A stretch of 64,000 nt of DNA. It comes from CASPLG01 sp965120375 (GTDB lineage Bacteria; Bacillota; Clostridia; Oscillospirales; Acutalibacteraceae). The DNA is taken from the NCBI GenBank assembly GCA_965120375.1, contig CBCPMW010000008.1, positions 1 through 64,000 on the forward strand, written 5' to 3'. Position 1 is the first letter of the stretch, and each line of letters starts with the position of its first letter. The notes below the pieces were generated by a model that ran no database searches, was not told the DNA's origin, and worked only from the letters and a program-made list of their open reading frames with translations. Position numbers and translations under genes: made by a program. Below are positions 7,039-16,270 of this stretch, piece after piece.

Positions 7039-8520
7039 CTATTCATCATCGTTTTTACTCAATGAGCTTAATGTGCTAGCAGCTTTACTTGCAACTATAA
7101 CCGAAGAAAATCCTCCGACAAAGCCGTAAATCAACACTCCCCAACCGAGAAGCCTAAGCACAGTATCGGGGAAGTTAAAGTTAAGTTTTTTAACTTCTTT
7201 GTATTTTTTCTCAATCTCTTTGAGTGTTGATTTAAGCCCATTCACCCAATCTGTTGCACTGGCCGTGTGACAATATTTGTCATAGTAGTAATAATAGTAA
7301 ATAGGTTGGTTTTGTTGTCTATAGGACTTACGGGGAATATGATAATCAATTTTTTTCTGAAAAAATTGATTGATTTTATTTAAGTTATCATGTATTTTTA
7401 TTATTTCGGTATGTTTTGTACTAAAAATTGATATGTTTTCGTATAACTTAATTAAAATTTTCTCAAATTCAAAAATTTTCTCAAAGCGTTCAGAGACAGC
7501 GTCTATTGTATTGTAACTAAAAAAGTTTTGATATTTGACAGAGTTCTTGAGAGTTTTTATATAAGTTTTAGCCTGGCATATCTTTTCTGGGATTTCTTTG
7601 TATGTCTCTATAAGCTTTCTGTATTTATCATTATTTCTATGTCGTGCAATAAACACAAAAAGATTTTTACTATGTTCCATTTCTGAAATATGTTTTTGGA
7701 TATCTTCAAACATTCTTTCTACCTTTCTCAGGATTTCCATAGCCTGTGAGTAACATTCGACTCTGTTAGTTTTTGCCTTGTTAAGTTGCTTTTGAACTGT
7801 GTCTTTCTTTTCGCGATATTCTTTTTGGAAGTCTTCTATCTGCTCTATAATTTTATCTATTACAGCTAACATACTTTCCCGTTTTTCGTCTATTACGCTC
7901 TCTTTCCCTGATCTTTTCTTTTTAGTTGTCTTCATATGGCCGCCTTCTTCAGCTATAATGTACTGATTTGCTTCACTTATGGCGGTCTTTTTAATTGCTT
8001 CCAGCTCACTTTTATCAAAAAATAACTTGAACAAGTTGTCAATGGAAGGTTCTTTCGACTTTCTAAGAAATTTACCAAATGTGGAGTTTAGTTGTTTTAA
8101 AGCCTTTCGGGCTATTTTTTCGCCATAAGCCGCAACCGCAACATTTTTTTCGCGCTTTGAGGACTGAAAACCGCAATCTATTAGGTAATATGATTTAGCA
8201 ACAGCTTTAGCTGCCTCAGCTATTTCTCTACTTTCTTTCATTTTTTCTCTAATTTTTTCTTTAGTACTTTCCTTTTGCGTAAAAAATGCTACGCTACCAA
8301 CGCTGTTTAGCAAGTAAGATTTTAGAGGGGCTTTTTTTAGACGTGAAAAGGATTTTTCAAAGTTACTAAATTCAGATTCTAAAACTTTATTTAATAGTTC
8401 TTGTTTGCTACCTCTGTTCTTGTCATTATTTGTCCATGCTTTTTTCACTTTCTCAGCCAAAACTTTAAGGTGCTTTAAGATCTTTTTTTCTTCAACTTCA
8501 GTTCTTTCTGCTTGTATCAA
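7039..8520 (-). CDS. Coiled-coil protein with C-terminal membrane segment, function unknown
   Basis: I do not recognise this 493-residue protein. It is rich in Lys and Glu and mostly helical, with long heptad-like stretches at about 10-45, 75-105, 205-300 and 340-390. A run of six tyrosines lies near residue 417. Near the C terminus LGWGVLIYGFVGGFSSVIVA is a likely membrane helix, followed by a short polar tail. No signal sequence is seen at the N terminus, so it could be a tail-anchored cytoplasmic protein. The start is TTG with AAAGGGGG upstream, and a promoter lies at 8582-8610. It stands alone between rnpB and miaB. Confidence 0.7.
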   Translation of the reverse strand: MIQAERTEVEEKKILKHLKVLAEKVKKAWTNNDKNRGSKQELLNKVLESEFSNFEKSFSRLKKAPLKSYLLNSVGSVAFFTQKESTKEKIREKMKESREIAEAAKAVAKSYYLIDCGFQSSKREKNVAVAAYGEKIARKALKQLNSTFGKFLRKSKEPSIDNLFKLFFDKSELEAIKKTAISEANQYIIAEEGGHMKTTKKKRSGKESVIDEKRESMLAVIDKIIEQIEDFQKEYREKKDTVQKQLNKAKTNRVECYSQAMEILRKVERMFEDIQKHISEMEHSKNLFVFIARHRNNDKYRKLIETYKEIPEKICQAKTYIKTLKNSVKYQNFFSYNTIDAVSERFEKIFEFEKILIKLYENISIFSTKHTEIIKIHDNLNKINQFFQKKIDYHIPRKSYRQQNQPIYYYYYYDKYCHTASATDWVNGLKSTLKEIEKKYKEVKKLNFNFPDTVLRLLGWGVLIYGFVGGFSSVIVASKAASTLSSLSKNDDE

Positions 8521-8581
8521 CTTTATTACCCCCTTTTATTTGTGTGTTTAAAACAAAAATATGAAGTATAACCATACAAAA

Positions 8582-8610
8582 TATATAACACATTACCAAA
8601 TAAATTTCAA
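8582..8610 (-). promoter_or_regulatory. Promoter of the coiled-coil gene
   Basis: On the minus strand TTGAAA (8605-8610), a 17-base spacer and TATATA (8582-8587) lie about 60 bases before the TTG start. Confidence 0.45.
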
Positions 8611-8684
8611 GGGTAAAAACAAACATTTTAGATAAAAATTTTAAATTTTTAATTTATATTTTTATTATAACTTTAATAAGCAAG

Positions 8685-8714
8685 TTGAAATATAAAATGA
8701 ATATGTGTTAAAAT
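8685..8714 (+). promoter_or_regulatory. Promoter of the miaB operon
   Basis: TTGAAA (8685-8690) and TAAAAT (8709-8714) are 18 bases apart. Transcription should start near 8721, which excludes an in-frame TTG at 8705 and supports the miaB start at 8741. Confidence 0.6.
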
Positions 8715-8740
8715 TAACAAGAGTTCTAGGAGGGATTTTT

Positions 8741-10117
8741 TTGATAAGTACGAGCAAAATCAAGTTCAGACAAGAATTGAGTAATTTTAAGAAGATTGTT
8801 ATTCAAAAAAAAGCATGCGTAAAAACATATGGTTGTCAGCAAAATGCTTCTGATTCAGAGATGTTAGCTGGAATGCTTGAAGATATGGGATATTTGATTA
8901 CAAAAAATGAAAATGAAGCTGATGTTATAGTGATAAATACTTGTGCTGTGCGAAAACATGCAGAAAACAGAATATTTGGGAATATTGGGGCTTTAAAGGT
9001 CCTAAAAAGCAAAAAACCAGATTTGATCATTGCTGTTTGTGGCTGTATGACAGAGCAAAGTGAGGAAATTGAGAAAATAAAAAATAGTTACTCTTTTGTA
9101 GATTTAATTTTTGGAACTCATTCTCTAAGTCGTTTTCCTAAACTTTTAGAAGAAACGATTTTTGGTAAAAAAAGGATCTTTATACGTAATGACAAAAACG
9201 AGAAAATTTTGGAAGGGGTTCCTGTAAAGAGGGGAAGTAAAGTAAAAGCTTTTGTTCCAATTATGTACGGTTGTGACAATTTTTGTTCTTATTGTATAGT
9301 TCCACATGTAAGAGGGAGAGAAAGAAGCCGGAAATCTAAGGACGTAGTTAAAGAAGTAGAAAATTTACTCAAAAACGGATATAAAGAAATAATGCTTTTG
9401 GGACAAAATGTAAATTCATATGGTAAGAATTTGGAAGAAGAAATAAATTTTGCTAAACTTTTAAAAAAAATAGATGATTTCCCCGGAGAATACAGGATAA
9501 GGTTTATGAGTTCCCATCCAAAAGATGCAACTTCCGAGTTAATAGATACAATAGCTTCGAGTAAGCATATATCTAGAGGGATTCATTTACCATTTCAGTG
9601 TGGGAATAATAGAGTGCTGGGACAAATGAACAGAAAGTATACAAGAGAAAATTATCTTGATATAATTAATTACGCGAGGGAAAAAATAGAAAACTTGACT
9701 TTATCTAGCGACGTTATAGTGGGATTCCCGGGAGAAACTTATGATGAATTTAGGGAAACAATTACCCTTATAAAGGAAGTTAATTTTGTTTCACTTTTCA
9801 CCTTTATATATTCCCCTAGAAAGGGAACTTACGCAGCTTCTATGGAAGATCCAGTAAAAAGAGAAGAAAAAGTAAAATGGTTGTCTGAACTCCTAAAAGT
9901 TCAAGAGCAGATCTCGTTTCAAATTTACGAAAATATGAAAGGTAAGGTTTTCAGGGTCTTAATAGAGTCGAAAAGTGAAAAAGAAAATGTGTTGCTTGCA
10001 AGAACTGATAGCAATATCACAGTAGAAATTAGTGGATCAGAAGATCTTGTTGGAAAGTTTGAAAATATAGAAATTATGAATGTATCTGGAAGAACGATAG
10101 AAGGGAAAATTGTATAA
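8741..10117 (+). CDS. miaB: tRNA-2-methylthio-N6-dimethylallyladenosine synthase MiaB
   Basis: MiaB adds the methylthio group to i6A at position 37 of tRNAs reading UNN codons. The N-terminal UPF0004 domain carries the three auxiliary-cluster cysteines in KTYGCQQN, INTCAV and VCGCM. The radical SAM domain has CDNFCSYC, a CX3CX2C motif, and the C terminus is a TRAM domain. TTG 8741 is chosen as start because AGGAGGG sits 6 bases upstream and the promoter ends near 8714, giving 458 residues. It heads the miaB-ricA-mutS-mutL-miaA run, where MiaA makes its substrate. Confidence 0.95.
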   Translation: MISTSKIKFRQELSNFKKIVIQKKACVKTYGCQQNASDSEMLAGMLEDMGYLITKNENEADVIVINTCAVRKHAENRIFGNIGALKVLKSKKPDLIIAVCGCMTEQSEEIEKIKNSYSFVDLIFGTHSLSRFPKLLEETIFGKKRIFIRNDKNEKILEGVPVKRGSKVKAFVPIMYGCDNFCSYCIVPHVRGRERSRKSKDVVKEVENLLKNGYKEIMLLGQNVNSYGKNLEEEINFAKLLKKIDDFPGEYRIRFMSSHPKDATSELIDTIASSKHISRGIHLPFQCGNNRVLGQMNRKYTRENYLDIINYAREKIENLTLSSDVIVGFPGETYDEFRETITLIKEVNFVSLFTFIYSPRKGTYAASMEDPVKREEKVKWLSELLKVQEQISFQIYENMKGKVFRVLIESKSEKENVLLARTDSNITVEISGSEDLVGKFENIEIMNVSGRTIEGKIV

Positions 10118-10134
10118 AATTTGGAGGATAAAAA

Positions 10135-10545
10135 ATGAATTTAATAGAGCTTGCAAGACAGCTTGGAGAAGAAATACAAAATGATGAATTGTACATAAAA
10201 GTTAGAATGAATGAACAAAAACTTGAAATAGATGAAGAGTTTCAGAATTTGATGAAAGAATTTAACGAAGAAAAGATGCAAATAAACGAAGAGATGAGTA
10301 AAGACAGCCCGGATCAAAATAGAATAGATATTCTTAATAAGTCTATAGGGGAAAAGTACGAAAAAATTACAAAAAACCCGAATATGATAGCCTTTCAGGA
10401 ATCACAGAAAGAATTTATGGAAGTTATAAACAAAGTAAGTTCAATAATACTAAAATCAGCTCAAGGAGAGAGTCCGTATTCTGATGGAATATTTGATAAT
10501 TTAGGCTGTGAAGGAAGTTGTGATGGTTGCTCAGGGTGTAATTAA
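10135..10545 (+). CDS. ricA: YlbF/YmcA family protein with C-terminal cysteine cluster (RicA-like)
   Basis: This 136-residue protein belongs to the YlbF/YmcA helical family. Residues 1-110 are the helical domain, and the tail ends in CEGSCDGCSGCN, a CX3CX2CX2C cluster suited to binding an iron-sulfur centre. In Bacillus subtilis ymcA (ricA) lies between the miaB homologue and cotE-mutS, and its product joins RicF and RicT in an Fe-S complex that promotes RNase Y-dependent mRNA maturation. The position here is the same, and an RNase Y gene is also in this window. TTTGGAGG precedes the ATG. The symbol rests on position and family. Confidence 0.75.
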   Translation: MNLIELARQLGEEIQNDELYIKVRMNEQKLEIDEEFQNLMKEFNEEKMQINEEMSKDSPDQNRIDILNKSIGEKYEKITKNPNMIAFQESQKEFMEVINKVSSIILKSAQGESPYSDGIFDNLGCEGSCDGCSGCN

Positions 10546-10574
10546 ACAAGGTTAGATTTTTAGGAGGAATCAAA

Positions 10575-13214
10575 ATGGCGGAGCATTCTCCGATGATTAA
10601 ACAGTACTTAAGTATAAAAGAGCAGCACAAAGATTCGATACTTTTTTTTCGTCTAGGTGATTTTTATGAGATGTTTTTTGATGATGCAGAACTTGTGTCG
10701 AAAGAACTTGAAATAGCTTTAACTGAAAGAGGATGTGGGCAAGGAGAAAAAGCTCCAATGTGTGGAATTCCTTATCACAGCTGCGAAGCATATATAGCAA
10801 GGCTTATTTCAAAAGGGTATAAAATAGCTATGTGCGACCAAGTAGGGGATCCATCTAAAAGTAGAGGTTTGGTTGACAGAGAAGTTGTAAGAGTTATAAC
10901 TCCTGGAACTGTTATAGAGCCAAACATGCTCGACGAGTCTAAAAACAACTATATTTGCTCTATTTTTGTGGAAGATAATTCGTCTGGAATTTGTTTTTGT
11001 GATGTTTCAACTGGTGAACTTAAACTTGCAGAGCTTTATGGGTCGGATATAGTACGACAAATTCAAAATGAACTTGGACGATTTTGTCCGAAAGAGGTTC
11101 TAATAGGTGGGAAAATAGCACTTTTAGATTCACTTAAGAGTTTTATGAAAGATAAGCTTTGTTGCAATGTAGAATTTCTAAATCAAGAATGTTTTGATCT
11201 TGAAGCTTCAATAGATAAGTTTAATAAACATTTTGGAGATAATAAAGTAAGAAGTGATAACATATGCAAAAAAAAGTTTGTTTTAAGGGCTATAGGCGCA
11301 TTAATTTTTTATTTAGAAATGACGCAAGAAGCTGGGCTTGAGAGAATAAACAGAATAAAACTTTATAACGATTCTGAGTATATGGGGCTAGATTTAAATA
11401 CAATAAGAAATTTAGAATTAGTTGAAACAATGAGAAGTAAAGATAAAAAAGGATCACTTTTATGGGTTTTAGATCAAACAAAAACAGCTATGGGTAAAAG
11501 ACTTTTGAGATCTTGGGTTGAAAGGCCACTTGTAAATAGTGATAAAATAGTAAAGCGACAAGATGCTATCTCTGAAATATATAATGATGCTATTTTAAGA
11601 GACGAGCTTGCAGACATTCTCTGTGGAATTTATGATATAGAAAGATTAATGACAAGAATAACATACAGTTCAGCGAACGCAAGGGATCTAAAAGCACTTG
11701 CAAGTGTTATTCCAAGAATACCAAAACTTAAAAAGGTTATAGAAGGTAAATTGTCTACAATACTCCTATATATTTATGAAAATATAGATGATTTAGAAGA
11801 TATTTTTAAGCTAATTGATGAAGCTATTGTAGACGAACCTCCGTTTTCTGTAAAAGAAGGTGGAATAATAAAAAAAGGGTATAGCGAAGAAATTGATAAA
11901 GTAAAAAATGATATGAACGGAGGGAAAGATATAATTGCCTCAATTGAGGCTAAAGAAAAAAGTAAAACAGGGATACAAAAACTTAAAGTTGGATACAATA
12001 AAATTTCGGGTTACTATATAGAAGTTACGAACTCTTATAAAAAGTTAGTTCCGGATGAATACATAAGAAAGCAAACTTTAACAAACTGTGAAAGATATAC
12101 AACTAGTGAATTAAAGGAAATTGAAGGAAGAATTCTAGGAGCAAGGGAAAGAGCAGCTCAGCTTGAGTATGAAGCTTTTGAGAAAATAAGAGAAAAAGTG
12201 GCAAATAATCTCAGAAGAATAAGTAATTCAGCTAATTTAATAGCTTTAATTGATGTTTTAAGATCTCTTGCAGATGTTGCTTCTAAAAATGATTTTAAAA
12301 AGCCGAAAATAAGTCTAAATGATAAAATTTTGATTAAAGATGGAAGGCATCCTGTAATTGAAACACTTTTAATTAACGAATCTTTCGTTCCTAACGATAT
12401 TGTACTTGATAATAGAGAAAATATGATTGCCATAATAACAGGTCCAAACATGGCCGGAAAGTCAACTTATATGAGGCAAGTTGCTTTAATTGTTTTAATG
12501 GCTCAGATTGGAAGTTTTGTTCCAGCGAGCTATGCTGAAATCGGAATTGTAGACAGTATATTTACAAGAATTGGTGCGTCAGACGATTTAGCTTCTGGTC
12601 AGTCTACTTTTATGGTTGAAATGAATGAAGTAGCTCAAATTGTAAAAAATGCTACAGATAAAAGTCTTCTTATACTTGATGAAATAGGGAGAGGAACTTC
12701 AACTTTTGACGGAATGAGTATAGCAAGGGCAGTGCTTGAATATGTAGCCGATAAAAGTAAACTTGGCTCAAAAACTCTTTTTGCTACACATTATCATGAA
12801 TTGACATCTGTAAGTAGTATTTGTAAGGGAGTAAAAAATTACAATATAGCTGTAAAAAAAATAGGAGATAATATAACTTTTCTTAGAAAAATTGTGCCAG
12901 GGGGAGCAGATGACAGTTATGGAATACAAGTTGCCAAACTTGCTGGAATACCAGAGTGGATTATATCTAGAGCAAAGGAGGTTTTACGTGAAATAGAAAA
13001 CGTAGAAAAATGTTTATCATTTGACCAGCAAAAGTCAAATGATAAACTTGATTCGAAAGAAGAAATTGATCCATATAAAAAATTTGAAAGTTATAATGAG
13101 ATTTATGCAGCGCAAAAAATAGTAGAAAAGCTTAAAGAAACAGATGTAAATATGATAAATCCAATGGAAGCTATAAATATACTTTTTAGTCTTGTAAATA
13201 TGGTAAAAAGTTAG
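10575..13214 (+). CDS. mutS: DNA mismatch repair protein MutS
   Basis: MutS recognises mismatches and recruits MutL. The 879-residue length is typical. The mismatch-contacting FYEMFF motif is near residue 30. The C-terminal ABC-type ATPase has Walker A GPNMAGKST near 623, a DEIGRGTST Walker B/D-loop and FATHYHE. Start ATG follows TAGGAGG. It is one base short of abutting the frame that contains mutL, so the two are likely translated together. Confidence 0.97.
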   Translation: MAEHSPMIKQYLSIKEQHKDSILFFRLGDFYEMFFDDAELVSKELEIALTERGCGQGEKAPMCGIPYHSCEAYIARLISKGYKIAMCDQVGDPSKSRGLVDREVVRVITPGTVIEPNMLDESKNNYICSIFVEDNSSGICFCDVSTGELKLAELYGSDIVRQIQNELGRFCPKEVLIGGKIALLDSLKSFMKDKLCCNVEFLNQECFDLEASIDKFNKHFGDNKVRSDNICKKKFVLRAIGALIFYLEMTQEAGLERINRIKLYNDSEYMGLDLNTIRNLELVETMRSKDKKGSLLWVLDQTKTAMGKRLLRSWVERPLVNSDKIVKRQDAISEIYNDAILRDELADILCGIYDIERLMTRITYSSANARDLKALASVIPRIPKLKKVIEGKLSTILLYIYENIDDLEDIFKLIDEAIVDEPPFSVKEGGIIKKGYSEEIDKVKNDMNGGKDIIASIEAKEKSKTGIQKLKVGYNKISGYYIEVTNSYKKLVPDEYIRKQTLTNCERYTTSELKEIEGRILGARERAAQLEYEAFEKIREKVANNLRRISNSANLIALIDVLRSLADVASKNDFKKPKISLNDKILIKDGRHPVIETLLINESFVPNDIVLDNRENMIAIITGPNMAGKSTYMRQVALIVLMAQIGSFVPASYAEIGIVDSIFTRIGASDDLASGQSTFMVEMNEVAQIVKNATDKSLLILDEIGRGTSTFDGMSIARAVLEYVADKSKLGSKTLFATHYHELTSVSSICKGVKNYNIAVKKIGDNITFLRKIVPGGADDSYGIQVAKLAGIPEWIISRAKEVLREIENVEKCLSFDQQKSNDKLDSKEEIDPYKKFESYNEIYAAQKIVEKLKETDVNMINPMEAINILFSLVNMVKS

Positions 13215-13230
13215 GTTGGAGATTTTTAAA

Positions 13231-15321
13231 ATGAAAAGAATAGGAATGCTTGATAAGTGTGTATCTGAAATGATTGCAGCTGGAGAAGTTGTAGAGCGTC
13301 CAGCGTCAGTTGTTAAGGAGCTTGTAGAAAATTCAATAGATGCAGGAGCGAAAAAAATAACTGTAGAGATAAAAAATGGCGGAATTTCTATGATAAAAAT
13401 TTCGGATAACGGAAGTGGAATTCATAAAGATGATATAAAGATAGCTTTTTTTAGGCACTCAACTAGCAAAATTCAGAAGATATCGGATTTAAATTCAATA
13501 GAAACTTTGGGATTTAGAGGGGAAGCTTTGTGTTCAATTTCCTCTGTTTCTCGTGTTGAACTTATAACAGCTCAAGAAGGTCAGGATTTTGGGGTTAGAT
13601 ATCTGATTGAGGGTGGACAGGAAAAATGCTTTGAAGATGCAGGAAGGTCTCGCGGGACAACTTTTGTAGTTAGAGATCTTTTTTTCAATACACCAGCAAG
13701 ATTAAAATTTCTAAAGAAAGAAAGTACAGAAGCAAGTTTAGTATCTTCAGTTGTCGAAAAAATTGCTTTATCACACCCTGAAATTGCAATTAGTTTTGTA
13801 AAGGATGGTAAAATATTAGCAAATACACCCGGAGACGGAAAAGTTTTATCGTGTGTGTATTCTATTTACGGCAGAAATATTTTTGAAAAAATGATAGAAA
13901 TTGAGTATAAAGCTAAAAACGTAAGTGTAACTGGCTATATTACTAAACCTGAAGCTGCAAGACCAAATAGATTACTTCAAAATTTTTTTGTTAACCGTAG
14001 ATTTGCAAAAGTAAAAATTGCAAGTCTCGCTCTGGAAGAGGCTTTTAAAGGTTTTATGATGGTAGGGAAACATCCGGCTTGTGTAATTTATATAGATATT
14101 CCTTATGCAACAGTTGATGTAAACGTTCATCCAGCTAAAATAGAAGTAAGATTTGAGAATGAAAAAGTTATATTTGAGGCTGTGTACAATGCTGTAAGAA
14201 ATGCACTGAAAAATGACAGGTCAAGAAAAGAAATAAGTTTAAGTGCTGGAAAGTATTTTCATAGCGAAGAAGATACTAGGAATGAAATGAAAAAAACAGT
14301 TGATCAAAATGTAAAAAATTGTACCAAAGGTTCAGTAGAGACTTATAACGGACGAGAGGTCAAAACCAAAATTTTTGATAGTTTATGTAGACCAAATGAA
14401 TCTATTTTTTCAGCTAGATTTTCAGATTTTACAAATGGCGAAGGGTTTTTAGAAAAAACTCATAAAATTTCTGTAAAAAAGCCTGATATATTCTGGAGTA
14501 GTGAGGATTTAGGAAATTTTAATGAAGAAGAGCATCAAAAAAATACGGACCAAAACAGTGATATTTTCCAAAACGAAAAGTTTAATAGTAGCGAAGAAAC
14601 AAGTGTGCTAAAAAATTTTAATTTTAAAGAACATACGCTAAAAAATGATGAAGAGAACGAATTTAAAAATATTAAAGTTCAAAGTTCGGAAGATGATAAA
14701 TCTAAAAAAGAAAATTTTGAGGACATTAACTTAAGTGAAGTTATAGTTAAGGAGAAGTCTAAAAAAGTATTGGGGGAAATTTTTGAGTGTTATATTGTAG
14801 TTGAAGAAGAAGATCGTATAATTTTTATAGATAAACATGCAGCACACGAGAGAATTTTATATAATAGACTCAAAGAAAACGAAAGAGAGATTACCTCGCA
14901 AGTTCTTTTAAGTGCAGTTGTGGTTTCTCTAGATAAAGAAAGTTACTATGCTGCAATAGAAAATGTAGATTTATTTTCTAAATCTGGATACCAAATAGAA
15001 GATTTTGGGAATGGATCTGTTATAGTAAGAAGCGCGCCTACTTATCTTAGTGAAGCAGAGATCGAAAGTACAGTGATTGAAATTTCTGGATATATAGTAA
15101 ATAATAAAAGTGATCTTAGCACAAAATATCTTGGTTGGCTTTACCATAATGTTGCTTGCAGGTCAGCTATGAAAGCAGGAGAAAAAAGTAGTGAAGAGGA
15201 AATAAAAAGTTTGCTGGATATGCTTGAAAATAGTCCGGAAGTTGTGTACTGTCCACATGGAAGACCAGTTTATATAGAACTTAAAAAGAAGCACATAGAA
15301 AAACAGTTTGGGAGGAGCTGA
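13231..15321 (+). CDS. mutL: DNA mismatch repair endonuclease MutL
   Basis: MutL couples mismatch recognition to strand incision. The N-terminal GHKL ATPase has ENSIDAG, DNGSGI and GFRGEAL. A long, poorly conserved acidic linker (about 345-510) leads to the C-terminal domain. That domain carries DKHAAHERILYNRL, the form of the metal-binding endonuclease motif found in bacteria without MutH, together with ACRSAMKAGE and CPHGRP. ATG 13231 is chosen because GGAG lies 9 bases upstream, giving 696 residues. The frame opens slightly earlier at 13216. Confidence 0.96.
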   Translation: MKRIGMLDKCVSEMIAAGEVVERPASVVKELVENSIDAGAKKITVEIKNGGISMIKISDNGSGIHKDDIKIAFFRHSTSKIQKISDLNSIETLGFRGEALCSISSVSRVELITAQEGQDFGVRYLIEGGQEKCFEDAGRSRGTTFVVRDLFFNTPARLKFLKKESTEASLVSSVVEKIALSHPEIAISFVKDGKILANTPGDGKVLSCVYSIYGRNIFEKMIEIEYKAKNVSVTGYITKPEAARPNRLLQNFFVNRRFAKVKIASLALEEAFKGFMMVGKHPACVIYIDIPYATVDVNVHPAKIEVRFENEKVIFEAVYNAVRNALKNDRSRKEISLSAGKYFHSEEDTRNEMKKTVDQNVKNCTKGSVETYNGREVKTKIFDSLCRPNESIFSARFSDFTNGEGFLEKTHKISVKKPDIFWSSEDLGNFNEEEHQKNTDQNSDIFQNEKFNSSEETSVLKNFNFKEHTLKNDEENEFKNIKVQSSEDDKSKKENFEDINLSEVIVKEKSKKVLGEIFECYIVVEEEDRIIFIDKHAAHERILYNRLKENEREITSQVLLSAVVVSLDKESYYAAIENVDLFSKSGYQIEDFGNGSVIVRSAPTYLSEAEIESTVIEISGYIVNNKSDLSTKYLGWLYHNVACRSAMKAGEKSSEEEIKSLLDMLENSPEVVYCPHGRPVYIELKKKHIEKQFGRS

Positions 15322-15328
15322 TAAATTT

Positions 15329-16270
15329 ATGGGAAAAATTCCAGTTGTAGCTATTCTGGGTCCCACTGCTTGTGGAAAAACAGATCTTTCTATAAAAATA
15401 GCTAAAAAGTTTTTTGGGGAAATTATTTCAGCAGATTCTATGCAGATATATAGGGAGTTTAAAATTTGTACAGCTAAGCCGGATGAAAATCAAATGAATC
15501 AGGTAAAACATTATATGATAGATGAAATTTCTGTTGAAGAAGATTTTAGTGTTGCGGATTATATAAGAAAAGCACATTTTTTTGCTGAAAGGATAATAGA
15601 AAAAGGAAAAATTCCAATTGTTGTTGGAGGAACAGGCCTATACTTAGATTCCTTTTTAGGAAATTTATCACTGGAAGAAAAAAAATTTGATACTTGCATA
15701 AGGGAAAAATTAAATGATAGGGCAAAATCTGATAAAGAAGGACTTTTTAAAGATTTGATGGATGTAGACAAAGAAAGTGCAGAGAAAATACATCCCAACG
15801 ATATAAAAAGGGTTGTCAGGGCCCTAGAATTTTATTATTCTTTTGGATATCCTATTTCGCTTCAAGTTAAAAGATCTAAAGAAAACGAGTCGCCTTATAA
15901 TGCTACGTTTATAGGGATAAATTTTTTAGATAGAAATCTTTTACATAAGGCAATTGAAGATCGGGTAGATAACATGGTAGAAAAAGGTCTCATTGATGAA
16001 GTTTCCTATGTTTCTCATTTGAATGTTAGTAAAACAGCAAGTGCTTGCATAGGTTATAAAGAAATATTGCCGTATTTAGAGCAAAAATGTAGTCTCGATG
16101 AAGCGGTTTTGGATCTAAAAAAAGAAACAAAAGCTTATGCAAAGCGTCAAATTACTTGGTTTAAAAGAAACAAAAATGTAAACTGGATCTATAAAGATGA
16201 AGTTGGTTCGGATATAGTACGGGAAGCATTTAAAATATTAAAGGAGAACGGTTTTGATGAAGCTATTTAG
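15329..16270 (+). CDS. miaA: tRNA dimethylallyltransferase MiaA
   Basis: MiaA transfers dimethylallyl to N6 of A37, giving the i6A that MiaB then methylthiolates. The P-loop is GPTACGKTDL at about residue 11, followed by SADSMQIYREF and the conserved VGGTGLYLDS. Near the C terminus YAKRQITWFKRN is the tRNA-contacting signature. ATG 15329 is chosen because GGGAGGAG lies about 12 bases upstream, giving 313 residues. It follows mutL by 7 bases. Confidence 0.96.
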   Translation: MGKIPVVAILGPTACGKTDLSIKIAKKFFGEIISADSMQIYREFKICTAKPDENQMNQVKHYMIDEISVEEDFSVADYIRKAHFFAERIIEKGKIPIVVGGTGLYLDSFLGNLSLEEKKFDTCIREKLNDRAKSDKEGLFKDLMDVDKESAEKIHPNDIKRVVRALEFYYSFGYPISLQVKRSKENESPYNATFIGINFLDRNLLHKAIEDRVDNMVEKGLIDEVSYVSHLNVSKTASACIGYKEILPYLEQKCSLDEAVLDLKKETKAYAKRQITWFKRNKNVNWIYKDEVGSDIVREAFKILKENGFDEAI

